From NCBI GenBank assembly GCA_002841945.1, contig PHBI01000040.1, forward strand, positions 1 through 39,746: a stretch of DNA of 39,746 nt, read 5' to 3'. This stretch comes from Deltaproteobacteria bacterium HGW-Deltaproteobacteria-14 (GTDB taxonomy: Bacteria; Myxococcota_A; UBA9042; PHBI01). Positions 17,701-26,210 of this stretch are shown here, in pieces (within the stretch, counting starts at the first letter, position 1; the number at the start of each line of letters is the position of its first letter). The notes under the pieces are model-generated. The model made no database searches. It saw only the letters and a list, made by a program, of their open reading frames with translations, and was not told the DNA's origin. The translations under genes were made by a program, and so were the position numbers.

Positions 17701-17962
17701 GGCACACGGCGCTGCCGCAGCACACCAGGCGCGGCGCGCTGAGGCACGGGTCGTCGTTGACGATCACGGTGTCGCGCGGCGCAGACGTGTCGGCGACGTC
17801 CGCGACCGGCACGTCGACCCCGGTCCCCCCCGAGGGCCCGGAGCACCCCGGCGCGGCGACGCTCCCGAGAAGCGTCGCGCATGCTGCAACGCACAAGAGC
17901 GCCCCCCGGAGGGCGGCCGGCGGCGTTCGGTGCGGGATCGCGGTGGAATGGTCGGTAGGCAC
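14795..17962 (-). CDS. Cys-rich repeat lipoprotein with C-terminal HEXXH metallopeptidase domain
   Basis: The 1055-residue protein most likely starts at GTG 17962, which has a GGAG site 5 nt upstream; a TTG at 18010 only adds unfavourable sequence. A signal peptide (GALLCVAACATLLGSVAAPGC) ends in a lipobox-like Cys. Residues ~70-645 are six full and several partial ~75-residue modules with CGDDGCGGSCGGC and ACCxxxxCxxDSCG motifs, giving dozens of cysteines. Residues ~650-760 resemble a carboxypeptidase-regulatory/Ig-like beta domain. The C-terminal ~300 residues contain HELGHYV (~867) and, about 35 residues later, SEGWANFF, a pattern fitting a zinc gluzincin with Glu as third ligand. A secreted or surface-anchored protease is inferred. 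Peptidase family and substrate are not recognised. Confidence 0.9.
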   Translation of the reverse strand: MPTDHSTAIPHRTPPAALRGALLCVAACATLLGSVAAPGCSGPSGGTGVDVPVADVADTSAPRDTVIVNDDPCLSAPRLVCCGSAVCRDDGCTAPVIIESCDGGCADGACAPCAPDCDGRACGDDGCGGTCGGCTGGEVCGADGSCACGPDGGLACCDGDVCAVDTCGAPQSVVAACEWGCGDGECLPCDVPCGEQNCGDNACGSSCGACDGGAACVAGTCTCVANDHVGCCPAGDGVCSFDSCGGVGARVNDCPSGCADGVCESCTPACEGKSCGPDGCGGSCGGCTGGATCDGAACICAPADHLACCQDGAALCEVDACGVVGAVASACPGGCVGGVCDDCAPACEDKTCGPDGCGGSCGSCTQAGATCAQGQCGCTPGVGLACCGAAVCPVDSCGVKGAAVASCDHGCANGACQPCIPACDGRECGDDACGGTCGDAPCGGGAVCVDGNCDCVDNGEVSCCGAASDRPCALDSCGQVTATSAPCAYGCEDGDCLPCPTDCSASECGDDGCGGSCGGCDSGTQCVTGVCVCVPGATVACCDDARCSYDSCGGLDAVLEPCPWGCADGACLPCVPDCEGRVCGDDGCTGSCGGCPADEVCTLAGSCITCVPQCDGVTCGDNSCGGTCGACDAPLACDDGQCVALVTGRFLRERIIPNAALSQLAPPDIAPVEGVPVIVSAGTEVLATGETEADGSFAIPLAAAPAGPVTVTLAASLAGADGVPYLTIADATGVSFPTATHQVVSSPRVWAWSVDTPADGLDIGDVTVTGTDGSGALQMLGWLRDARERLLTYYGATTGIPTLGILWSPEVTPLCLSCFFPNGWGPLQVPGADGPVGFGRFIWYSGKTTASGSALSGPHQWTPSMVGHELGHYVMDVFSRSPNEGGAHSWDGLYNAGLAWSEGWANFFAQWWLSAEAEQPRFFAVQQGTQYWIDFDRIGTSPTSDDSAFGGLVFPLPKATSPLTQNMNEAVIAAMLWDMFDAGGAITESESAALGDVVLDLLRSVRMLSAALNRGYSKADLVDFLDAIRCDDALSIEVLTPTLFGFPYDDSPSCP
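16022..17760 (-). repeat. Tandem ~75-residue Cys-rich modules
   Basis: Six complete and flanking partial copies of an in-frame ~225-bp module lie inside the metallopeptidase lipoprotein gene. Each contains about ten cysteines and ends in a CxxGCxxGxCxPC hinge. Confidence 0.8.
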
Positions 17963-18203
17963 GTGGGCTCCAGCCCGACGGATTGTCTGCGATGCGGTGG
18001 GTCGACTCAAGCGCTGCGTTGCAAAATACGCAAGTCAGCCGCCTCCGATGCGGGTAATCGGCCTCAAGATTCGCGAGGATCGTGTCGTATGCGTGACAAG
18101 CCAGGCGGACGAGCATACCCTGTGGTCTACTCGTTCTTCGGGTCTGTCGTCAGTTGGGGGATTGGCGACACGCACTGGTGAGCGGGTGCAGGGGGGAGAA
18201 TCC

Positions 18204-18875
18204 ATGCCAGCCAATCCGACGAATCCGCACGACGACGCCTTCCAGCCGCCGAAGGGGTCGATCGAGAGCTCCACGCGCGCGCTCCAGATCCTGCAGGCGG
18301 CGGACGAGCTGCTCGCTGAGCGAGGGCACGATGGGGTCAGCATGCGTGACGTGGCGCAGCGTGCCGGCGTCAATAAGGCGTTGATCTTTTACTACTTCGG
18401 CAGCCGAGCCCAGCTCTTCGAGAAGGTCCTCGAGCGCTACTACGAGAACCACGCCGAGGCGCTGAAGGCGATCGGCGAGGGGCGCGGGACGCCGCGCGAG
18501 CGAGTGCACCACGCCCTCGACGCCTACCTCGACTTCGTCGAGCACAACGAGCTCTTCTCGCGCCTCGTGCAGCAGGAGCTGGCCCGCCAGGATCCGCAGC
18601 TGCCGCTCATCCGCGAGAACCTGCTGAAGCTCCACGAGGCGCTCTACGCGGCCCTCGGCCACGCCCTCCCGGAGCGCGGGCCGATGGCAGCGCGGCAGCT
18701 GTTCATGACCATCGGCTGCCTGGTCGTGCACCACGGGACCTTCGCGACGTCCCCGCTGGCGCTGGCGTCGGATGACCTGCACGGCGACACCGGCCGCGAG
18801 GAGCGCCGCGCCCACGTGCACTGGCTCGCGGACACCATCGTGGACCGCGTGGAGCGCGAGCTGATCGGGGCGTAG
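18204..18875 (+). CDS. TetR/AcrR family transcriptional regulator
   Basis: The 223-residue cytosolic protein starts at ATG 18204 after a strong GGGGGGAGA site. Residues ~20-70 carry the TetR helix-turn-helix (ILQAADELLAERG, then VSMRDVAQRAGVNKALIFYYF, then LFEKVLERYY). The remainder is a helical ligand-binding domain (LFSRLVQQELARQDPQLPLI). It is divergent from the metallopeptidase lipoprotein gene and lies 76 bp upstream, in the same direction, of the giant membrane protein gene. It may therefore control either the shared upstream region or the downstream operon. The ligand is unknown. Confidence 0.93.
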   Translation: MPANPTNPHDDAFQPPKGSIESSTRALQILQAADELLAERGHDGVSMRDVAQRAGVNKALIFYYFGSRAQLFEKVLERYYENHAEALKAIGEGRGTPRERVHHALDAYLDFVEHNELFSRLVQQELARQDPQLPLIRENLLKLHEALYAALGHALPERGPMAARQLFMTIGCLVVHHGTFATSPLALASDDLHGDTGREERRAHVHWLADTIVDRVERELIGA

Positions 18876-18951
18876 TCACGAGCGCGGGCCCGTTGCGAAA
18901 GGACACCGCGGTGCCAATCCTGTAGAACTTCATAGTCCCTGCAGGAACCCG

Positions 18952-21900
18952 GTGCCCGACAAGACCCCAACCGACGCTCCGCTCACGCAGACCCGGCTCC
19001 TGGCGCTCCTCCGCGAGCGCGAGGCCGGCGTCGTGCTCGTAGAGGAGCGCATCCTGCGCCGCGTCGTGCGCGAGGACCTCGGCCTGAGCGGGGTCGCGCC
19101 CCGCATCCCGCATCAGCGCTGCTACGCCCTGCCGCGCCGGCGCCTCGCGCGCTTCGTCGAGGCGGACGAGCTCGACGTGCCCCTCGCCGAGCTGCCCGAG
19201 TGGGTCTACCTCCTGCCGAACCCCGGCGACGATCTCGACGCGTTGGCCCCCGCCGAGCTGCTCCACCGCTACTGGCGACGGCTCTTTCACGCCCGTATCG
19301 ACGCGGAGCTGCGCATCCGAACCGCCGGCGTCTCGCTCCCGCGCGCGCGCGTGCTGGCGCACATCGACGCCATCGGGCAGACCCCGTTCGACGAGATCCG
19401 CGCGGTGCTCGCCGACGAGGCGCTCATCCCGGAGGCCGCCGGCGAGGTCACCGAGTTCATCGAGTTCGTGGCGCTCTACCTCGAGCTCCGCCACTTCGCC
19501 CCGGCGCTGCTCGACCGCTTCTTCCCGTCGCTGCGCGCCAAGGCCCGGGTCGACGAGCTGCTCGCGACCCTCGTCGACGGGCACGGGCTGCTGCAGGCGA
19601 CACGGCCACGCGGGGCCGCGGAGCGGGCGACCCTGGACGACTCGGACGAGGCCCCGGAGATCGCCAGCACGACCGCCTCGGGGGTGTCGCCGCGGCGCGC
19701 CCGCAAGCTGCTCCGCAAGGCGATCTTCGTGCGCGAGCGGGGCAACGACGCGGGCGCCGCCGTGCTCTGCGCCAAGGCCCAGGCCACATCGGACGAAGCG
19801 CTGGTCGAGCGCGCCCACGCGACCGGGGAGCGGGCGCTGGCGTCTCTCGGCAAGCGCCTCGCGGCGTTGACCCACCAGGTGACCGCGGCCGACGCCTGGC
19901 CGGCGGCGCTCGAGCCGCTGACCGAGGCGGCGACCCACGGGATGCGGCGGCTCGAGGCGCGCCTCCTCCACGACCTGCAGAAGGCCTGCGTCGAGGCCGA
20001 GCGCCACGTCTTCGAGATCGACCTCGGCCGCTGGCTCCGCCGACTGGGCCGCGGACCGATGCGCCACCCCCTCACCGCCCGGGGGCTCGTCGACATCGCG
20101 CGCCACCTGCGGCGGGCGCGCGCCCGGCTGCCGGGCTGCCACCTCGACGGGCCGAGCCGTGAGCGCCTCCGCGGCATCCTCGATGACGCGGTGCACGTCA
20201 CGTCAGACGACGTGCGGCGCGAGCTCGGCGCGCTGATCCACGAGGCCCTCGAGGGCGCCGGGCTGCGCAGCGACGATGTCCCCGGCCGGGCCGCCGCGGA
20301 CAAGGTCGTGGCCGAGCTCCTCGATCTGCTGCTGGCGCGCGGGTTCATCGCCTTCGGCGACGTCCGCGACGTGCTGGCCAAGAACGAGCTCAAGCTCCCC
20401 GACCTCCGCAGCGTCGGCGAGTTCCTCCGCGGCGACCCGCTGCTGCGCCTCGACCACCTGCTCGAGCTGCGCCTCGACCGCGCGTACCTGAGCGGCGAGA
20501 TCTATCGCCGAGGACTCCAGCGCCTCAGCTCGCTCGGCTTCGCGAACCCGCTCGGGCGCCTCGTCGTCCTCTACGCGCTGCTGCCGTTCGGCGGCGCCTT
20601 CGTCCTCCTCGAGGGGCTGCAGCACATCGTCGGTCCCCTGGTGAAGCTGTTCGGCGGCCCCGAGACGCACCTCCTCTCGACCGCGTCGCTGCTCGCCCTC
20701 GGGGGCGTCCTGCTGGCGCTCATCCACCTCGCGGTGGTCCGGCGCGCCGCCATCGCCGGCCTGCACCTGGTCGGTGACGCTGGCCGCGCCCTCTTCGTCA
20801 CCATCCCGGAGCGCTTCCGCGAGCTGCCCCCGGTGCGCTGGCTACGCGCCACCCGCTCGTGGCGCTTCTTCCGCACGCGCCTGTGGCGGCCCCTGCAGTT
20901 CGCGGTGATCCCGCTGCTGCTCACCGCCTGGATCGCCTGGAGCTGGACGCTCGGCGCGTGGGTCGGCCTCGGCGCCTTCTTGGGCGGCGTCGTCTTCTTG
21001 TCGTATCGGGCCGGGCGGCGCCTCGAGGAGGAGCTGACCGACCGCCTGAGCCGCGGCTGGTACCAGTTCGCCCACAGCTTCGTGCCGGGGCTCGTGTCCG
21101 CGGTCCTCGCGTTCTTCAAGGCCGTCGTCAACCTCGTCGAGATCGGCCTCTACGAGGTCGACCAGTGGCTGCGCTTCCGCCGCGGCGACAGCGCCGTGAG
21201 CCTCGCCGGCAAGGCCGTGTTCGGCCTGCTCTGGTCGGTCGTCGCCTACATCTTCCGGTTCGGGGTGAACCTGCTGTTCGAGCCGCAGGTGAACCCGATC
21301 AAGCACTTCCCGGTGGTCACCGTCTCACACAAGCTCATCCTGCCGATGACCCCGCAGTTCATCGCGTTCTTCGAGAACTTCTTCAGCACCGCGACGGCCG
21401 CCTCGATCGGCGTGGCGACCGTCACGACCCTGCCCGGCGTCTTCGGGTTTCTGGTGTGGGAGTTCAAAGAGAACTGGCGGATGTACGCCGCGAACCGCAA
21501 GCCAGCGCTGTCGCCCATGATCGTCGGCTCCCACGGTGAGACCGTCTACCGGCTCCTGCGCCCGGGCTTCCACTCGGGCACCGTGCCGAAGCTCTTCAAG
21601 AAGCTCCGGCGCGCCGAGCGGCGCCGCGATCTGGCCGACGTCCAGAAGCACGCCGACGCGCTGCACCACGTCGAGGAGGCGATCGCCCACTTCATCACCC
21701 GCGACCTCGTCGCCGTGCTGCGCGCGAGCGGTCGGTTGGCCCACGCCGACGCCCTCGTGGTGCACCACGTCACCCTGACCCCGTACCGCATCGTCGCCGA
21801 GCTGGTGTGCGCGCCCCTCGGCCCCGAGCCGCTCGAGCTCCTCTTCGACGAGCAGGCCCGCTTCCTGGTCGCCGGGCTCGGCGCCCGCGGCTGGCTCACC

Positions 21901-22380
21901 GCGCTCCCGACCGAGGGGCTCGCCGCCATCGAGACGGCGCTGCTCGGCTTCTACAAGCACGCCGGGGTCGACCTCGTGCGCGAGCAGATCGTCTCCATCC
22001 TCCCCGGCAGACCCCCCTACGACGTAGACGCCAAAGGCCTGATCGTGTGGCCCGGCGACGGCTTCGAGACCGAGGCGATCTACCCCCTCCGGAGCCGCGC
22101 CGCGCGCCTGCGCCCGCGCGTCCGCGGGCCCGGGCTCGTCCAGCCGCTGCCGGTCATCGCCGTCGGCGACATCTTCTTCAAGCGCCGCCCCCTGCCGTGG
22201 CACCGCTGGGTCGCGGCCTGGGCCCCCGCGCAGGTGGACCCCGACCCCCTGCGCGATCTCTTCGGTCCCCTCTCGCTCCTCGACGACGACAGCCTCCACA
22301 ACGCCGGCGTCGCCCCCCGACCCGAGGGCCTCGTCGAGCCCGCCGCGCTGCCGGGGCCGCGGCAGGCGCAGGGGACCTAG
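18952..22380 (+). CDS. Large polytopic membrane protein of unknown function
   Basis: The 1142-residue protein starts at GTG 18952 with AGGAA about 5 nt upstream. Residues ~1-520 are charged, Arg/Leu/Glu-rich and mostly helical, without a motif I recognise. Hydrophobic segments cluster at ~529-566, 572-597, 644-688, 757-776 and 810-838, suggesting six to eight membrane helices. The C-terminal ~300 residues are again soluble (EAIAHFITRDLVAVLRASGRL, then LLGFYKHAGVDLVREQI). Only 6 bp separate its stop from the cardiolipin synthase gene, so the two are co-transcribed and perhaps linked in envelope lipid biology (inference). I do not recognise the family. Confidence 0.9.
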   Translation: MPDKTPTDAPLTQTRLLALLREREAGVVLVEERILRRVVREDLGLSGVAPRIPHQRCYALPRRRLARFVEADELDVPLAELPEWVYLLPNPGDDLDALAPAELLHRYWRRLFHARIDAELRIRTAGVSLPRARVLAHIDAIGQTPFDEIRAVLADEALIPEAAGEVTEFIEFVALYLELRHFAPALLDRFFPSLRAKARVDELLATLVDGHGLLQATRPRGAAERATLDDSDEAPEIASTTASGVSPRRARKLLRKAIFVRERGNDAGAAVLCAKAQATSDEALVERAHATGERALASLGKRLAALTHQVTAADAWPAALEPLTEAATHGMRRLEARLLHDLQKACVEAERHVFEIDLGRWLRRLGRGPMRHPLTARGLVDIARHLRRARARLPGCHLDGPSRERLRGILDDAVHVTSDDVRRELGALIHEALEGAGLRSDDVPGRAAADKVVAELLDLLLARGFIAFGDVRDVLAKNELKLPDLRSVGEFLRGDPLLRLDHLLELRLDRAYLSGEIYRRGLQRLSSLGFANPLGRLVVLYALLPFGGAFVLLEGLQHIVGPLVKLFGGPETHLLSTASLLALGGVLLALIHLAVVRRAAIAGLHLVGDAGRALFVTIPERFRELPPVRWLRATRSWRFFRTRLWRPLQFAVIPLLLTAWIAWSWTLGAWVGLGAFLGGVVFLSYRAGRRLEEELTDRLSRGWYQFAHSFVPGLVSAVLAFFKAVVNLVEIGLYEVDQWLRFRRGDSAVSLAGKAVFGLLWSVVAYIFRFGVNLLFEPQVNPIKHFPVVTVSHKLILPMTPQFIAFFENFFSTATAASIGVATVTTLPGVFGFLVWEFKENWRMYAANRKPALSPMIVGSHGETVYRLLRPGFHSGTVPKLFKKLRRAERRRDLADVQKHADALHHVEEAIAHFITRDLVAVLRASGRLAHADALVVHHVTLTPYRIVAELVCAPLGPEPLELLFDEQARFLVAGLGARGWLTALPTEGLAAIETALLGFYKHAGVDLVREQIVSILPGRPPYDVDAKGLIVWPGDGFETEAIYPLRSRAARLRPRVRGPGLVQPLPVIAVGDIFFKRRPLPWHRWVAAWAPAQVDPDPLRDLFGPLSLLDDDSLHNAGVAPRPEGLVEPAALPGPRQAQGT

Positions 22381-22386
22381 GCCGCC

Positions 22387-23814
22387 ATGGACGCCCTGCG
22401 CGACGCCATCCCCGGGATCCTGGCCGCCCTCGCGGTCGCAGTGGACGTCCTGGCGGGCGGCCACGCCCTGCTCAACAAGCGCGACAACCGCGCGGCGGTC
22501 GGCTGGATCGGCGTCATCCTCGCCCTCCCCTTCGTGGGCGCCCTGTTCTACTGGCTCCTCGGCATCAACCGCGTCCAGCGTCGCGCCAGCGCGCTCTACC
22601 GCGACTACGTGCGCCTGCCCCGCCCCCGCCCGCGCCAGGCGGGGCGGAGCGTGCTCGGTGGGCACTCGCTGGCCGAGCTCTGCGAGGTCGTCGACCGGGT
22701 GACGTCGTTTCCGGTCATCGGTGACAACCACGTCACGCCCCTCGAGAACGGGGACGCCGCCTACCCGGCCATGCTCGCGGCCATCGACGCCGCCGAGCGC
22801 TCGGTCGCGCTCCAGACCTACATCTTCGACCACGACTCGGTCGGGGAGCGCTTCGTCGCCGCCCTCGGCCGGGCCGTCGCGCGCGGGGTCGACGTGCGCG
22901 TCCTGGTCGACGCCGTCGGCGCCCGCTACTCCTTCCCCACCATCATCGGTCCGCTGCGGCGCCAGGGGGTCCGCGCGGCGGCGTTCAACCGCAACATCTT
23001 CCCGTGGCGCTGGACCTACGCGAACCTGCGGAGCCACCGCAAGATCCTCGTCGTCGACGGCCACACCGGCTTCACCGGCGGGCTCAACATCCGCGCCGGC
23101 CACGTCATCGGCGACGCCCCCGCCCACCCCATCGTGGACCTCCACTTCAAGGTCGAGGGCCCCGTCGTGTGCCAGATGCAGGTCGCCTTCGCCGAGGACT
23201 GGGCGTTCACGACCCGCGAGCAGCTCCTCGGCGACCAGTGGTTCCCCGCCATCGACGCCCGCGGGGGCATGATCTGCCGCGGCATCATCGACGGACCGGA
23301 CGTCGACCTCGACAAGCTCCGCTGGACGGTCCTCGGCGCGCTGGCCTGCGCCCGCCGGCGGGTGCGCATCGTGACCCCCTACTTCCTCCCGGAGGCCGAC
23401 CTCATCGCCGGGATCCGGACGGCGGTGCTGCGCGGCGTCGAGGTCGAGATCGTGCTCCCGCGCCACAACAATCAGATCCTGGTGAAGTGGGCCTCGACCG
23501 CGGTCCTGCCGCAGATCATCGCCGACGGCTGCCGGGTGTGGGAGACCCGCGGCGCCTTCGACCACAGCAAGGTCCTCCTGGTCGACGACGGCTGGGCGCT
23601 CATCGGGTCGGCCAACCTCGACCCGCGCAGCCTGCGGCTCAACTTCGAGTTCAACATCGAGTGCTACAGCGAGTCCCTGGCCGCCATGATGCACGACCTC
23701 ATCGATCGCAAGATCGCCAACGCCTACCCCGTCACCATGGCGCGCCTCGACGCCCGCAGCCTCCCGGCGCGGCTGCGCGACGGCCTCGCGCGGCTCTTCA
23801 TCCCCTACCTGTGA
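22387..23814 (+). CDS. cls: Cardiolipin synthase (phospholipase D family)
   Basis: The 475-residue protein has two N-terminal membrane helices in a PLDc_N-type segment (NKRDNRAAVGWIGVILALPF, FYWLLGINRVQRR). Two phospholipase D HKD motifs follow: HRKILVVDG...GGLN at ~216 and HSKVLLVDD...GSANLDPRS at ~391, both with intact His, Lys and Asp. Members join two phosphatidylglycerol molecules (or PG and PE) into cardiolipin at the inner membrane. Length and layout match ClsA-type enzymes. Distinguishing Cls from other PLD-type phosphatidyltransferases is not possible from sequence alone. ATG 22387 lies 6 bp after the preceding stop, indicating an operon. Confidence 0.93.
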   Translation: MDALRDAIPGILAALAVAVDVLAGGHALLNKRDNRAAVGWIGVILALPFVGALFYWLLGINRVQRRASALYRDYVRLPRPRPRQAGRSVLGGHSLAELCEVVDRVTSFPVIGDNHVTPLENGDAAYPAMLAAIDAAERSVALQTYIFDHDSVGERFVAALGRAVARGVDVRVLVDAVGARYSFPTIIGPLRRQGVRAAAFNRNIFPWRWTYANLRSHRKILVVDGHTGFTGGLNIRAGHVIGDAPAHPIVDLHFKVEGPVVCQMQVAFAEDWAFTTREQLLGDQWFPAIDARGGMICRGIIDGPDVDLDKLRWTVLGALACARRRVRIVTPYFLPEADLIAGIRTAVLRGVEVEIVLPRHNNQILVKWASTAVLPQIIADGCRVWETRGAFDHSKVLLVDDGWALIGSANLDPRSLRLNFEFNIECYSESLAAMMHDLIDRKIANAYPVTMARLDARSLPARLRDGLARLFIPYL

Positions 23815-23836
23815 CGGCCCGGCGTGCGCTTGTCGG

Positions 23837-23869
23837 CGCGGCCCCGGCGATGGCAAGATGCCGGCCGCG
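23837..23869 (+). other. Intercistronic hairpin between cls and the TerB-like gene
   Basis: CGCGG(CC)CCGGC at 23837-23848 pairs with GCCGGCCGCG at 23860-23869 around an 11-nt loop, with a 2-nt bulge. No U-tract follows. It may be a processing or stability element. Confidence 0.35.
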
Positions 23870-23907
23870 GGCGCGTCCCGCATCCACACGCCCAGGAGCA
23901 GCGAACG

Positions 23908-24858
23908 ATGCCGGAGATCACCTACGACGCGATCAAGCCTCTCATCGAGCAGGAGGACGTCTCCGGCCACTCGGTGACCGTCACCTTCCGATGCCCGGTC
24001 TCCGGGCAACAGATCCGCTCGGGCGCCCCGATCGTGGAGGACCAGTCCGGCCGCGTCGGCAAGGCCGTCAAGCGGTCGCTGTGGCAGAACATGCGCTGGT
24101 CGTTGTCGCGCGTGGTGCGGTCGGTGATGGGCTACGGCGTCGCCGGCCAGATCGGCTCGACGGTCGCCTACACCGCGATGGCGGGCGCCGAGCAGCGCCA
24201 GTGGGAGCCGACCAAGGAGCAGGTCAAGCAGGCCACCCTCGACGCGTTCAAGGCGGCGCAGAACCAGTTCGCCTGGGACGGCTCGCAGCAGCGCTGGGTC
24301 GCGGCGAGCGTCTTCAAGGAGCTCCAGACCGAGTTCGCGGTGACGGTGCAGGCGGCGGTCTTCGACAAGCCGTGGGACCGCAACATCCTCGCCCGCATCC
24401 TGACCGAGGTCGCGGCGGCCGATGGGACCGTCGAGGAGCAGGAGCGCGACTTCTTCCACGCCTTCACCGGCGGGACCGGGCCGACCCTCGACGAGCTGCT
24501 CGCCAAAGAGCCGCTGACCAAGGCGGAGCTCGGCGAGACCAGCGCGGAGGTGCGCAAGCCCATGCTGCTGCTGGCGATGGCGGTGGCGATGAGCGACGAG
24601 AACTACTCGCCGGAGGAGCAGGCGAAGCTCCAGCAGATCGCCATCGGCCTCGGCCTGACCCAGAGCGACATCCAGCGCAGCGCCCAGCTCGCCGCCGACT
24701 ACGTGGTGGACCAGGCCCTCGAGACCGCCTACGCCGACGGCAAGATCGACCCGGACGAGCGCAAGAACGTCGACCAGATCGGCTTCCGGCTCGGGGTGGA
24801 CACCGACCGCCTGCAGCGCCTCGACGCGCGCTGCCGCAAGCGCAAGGGCCTCCTGTAG
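23908..24858 (+). CDS. TerB-like domain protein
   Basis: The 316-residue protein starts at ATG 23908 with AGGAG about 9 nt upstream. Residues ~1-85 contain a short cysteine-containing segment (TVTFRCPVSGQQIRSG) and a possible amphipathic or membrane-associated helix. The C-terminal half has three repeated acidic helical units: EVAAADGTVEEQERDFF, AMSDENYSPEEQAKLQQIA and ETAYADGKIDPDERKNVDQI. These are the D-G-x-hydrophobic-x-x-x-E signature of TerB/tellurite-resistance-like helical domains, often metal-binding and membrane-associated. The exact role is unknown. It lies 93 bp after cls on the same strand and is probably the third gene of that operon. Confidence 0.85.
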   Translation: MPEITYDAIKPLIEQEDVSGHSVTVTFRCPVSGQQIRSGAPIVEDQSGRVGKAVKRSLWQNMRWSLSRVVRSVMGYGVAGQIGSTVAYTAMAGAEQRQWEPTKEQVKQATLDAFKAAQNQFAWDGSQQRWVAASVFKELQTEFAVTVQAAVFDKPWDRNILARILTEVAAADGTVEEQERDFFHAFTGGTGPTLDELLAKEPLTKAELGETSAEVRKPMLLLAMAVAMSDENYSPEEQAKLQQIAIGLGLTQSDIQRSAQLAADYVVDQALETAYADGKIDPDERKNVDQIGFRLGVDTDRLQRLDARCRKRKGLL

Positions 24859-24866
24859 GCGGCCCG

Positions 24867-24890
24867 CGCGGGGCCCCGCGGCCCCTTTCC
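24867..24890 (+). terminator. Possible terminator after the TerB-like gene
   Basis: CGCGGGG-CCCCGCG (24867-24880) is a perfect 14-bp palindrome able to fold with a 4-nt loop. It is followed by GCCCCTTTCCC. It lies 8 bp after the stop codon. The U-tract is weak. Confidence 0.4.
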
Positions 24891-24963
24891 CGCATCGCAC
24901 AATAACCGAGACCGGGCTCGTGCGCTCATCTTGCGCACCCTACCGGACACAAGACGCCCGAGA

Positions 24964-24978
24964 TGCTGCATTGCAGCA
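24964..24978 (+). promoter_or_regulatory. 15-bp perfect palindrome upstream of the beta-oxidation operon
   Basis: TGCTGCA-T-TGCAGCA has 7-bp arms around a single base and ends 13 nt before the thiolase ATG. It has the form and position of a dimeric repressor site that would block transcription or translation initiation. The binding protein is unknown. Confidence 0.45.
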
Positions 24979-24991
24979 AGGCAGGCCAACG

Positions 24992-26197
<1,206 letters not shown>

Positions 26198-26210
26198 GGA
26201 GCCGAGAGCC

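Noticed and set aside
18030..18043. Leftward sigma-54 promoter for the metallopeptidase gene
   Set aside because: GG and GC have the right 10-bp spacing and TTGC is present, but the -24 half (AGGCGG) departs from TGGCAC; too weak to list as a feature.
17466..18203. N-terminal extension of the TetR protein at 18204
   Set aside because: The open frame upstream is antisense to the Cys-rich lipoprotein gene; ATG 18204 has a strong ribosome site and the family's usual N-terminus.
21325..24900. 1191-codon minus-strand open frame
   Set aside because: It is antisense to the membrane protein, cardiolipin synthase and TerB-like genes, all of which have clear domains; its own product is low-complexity.
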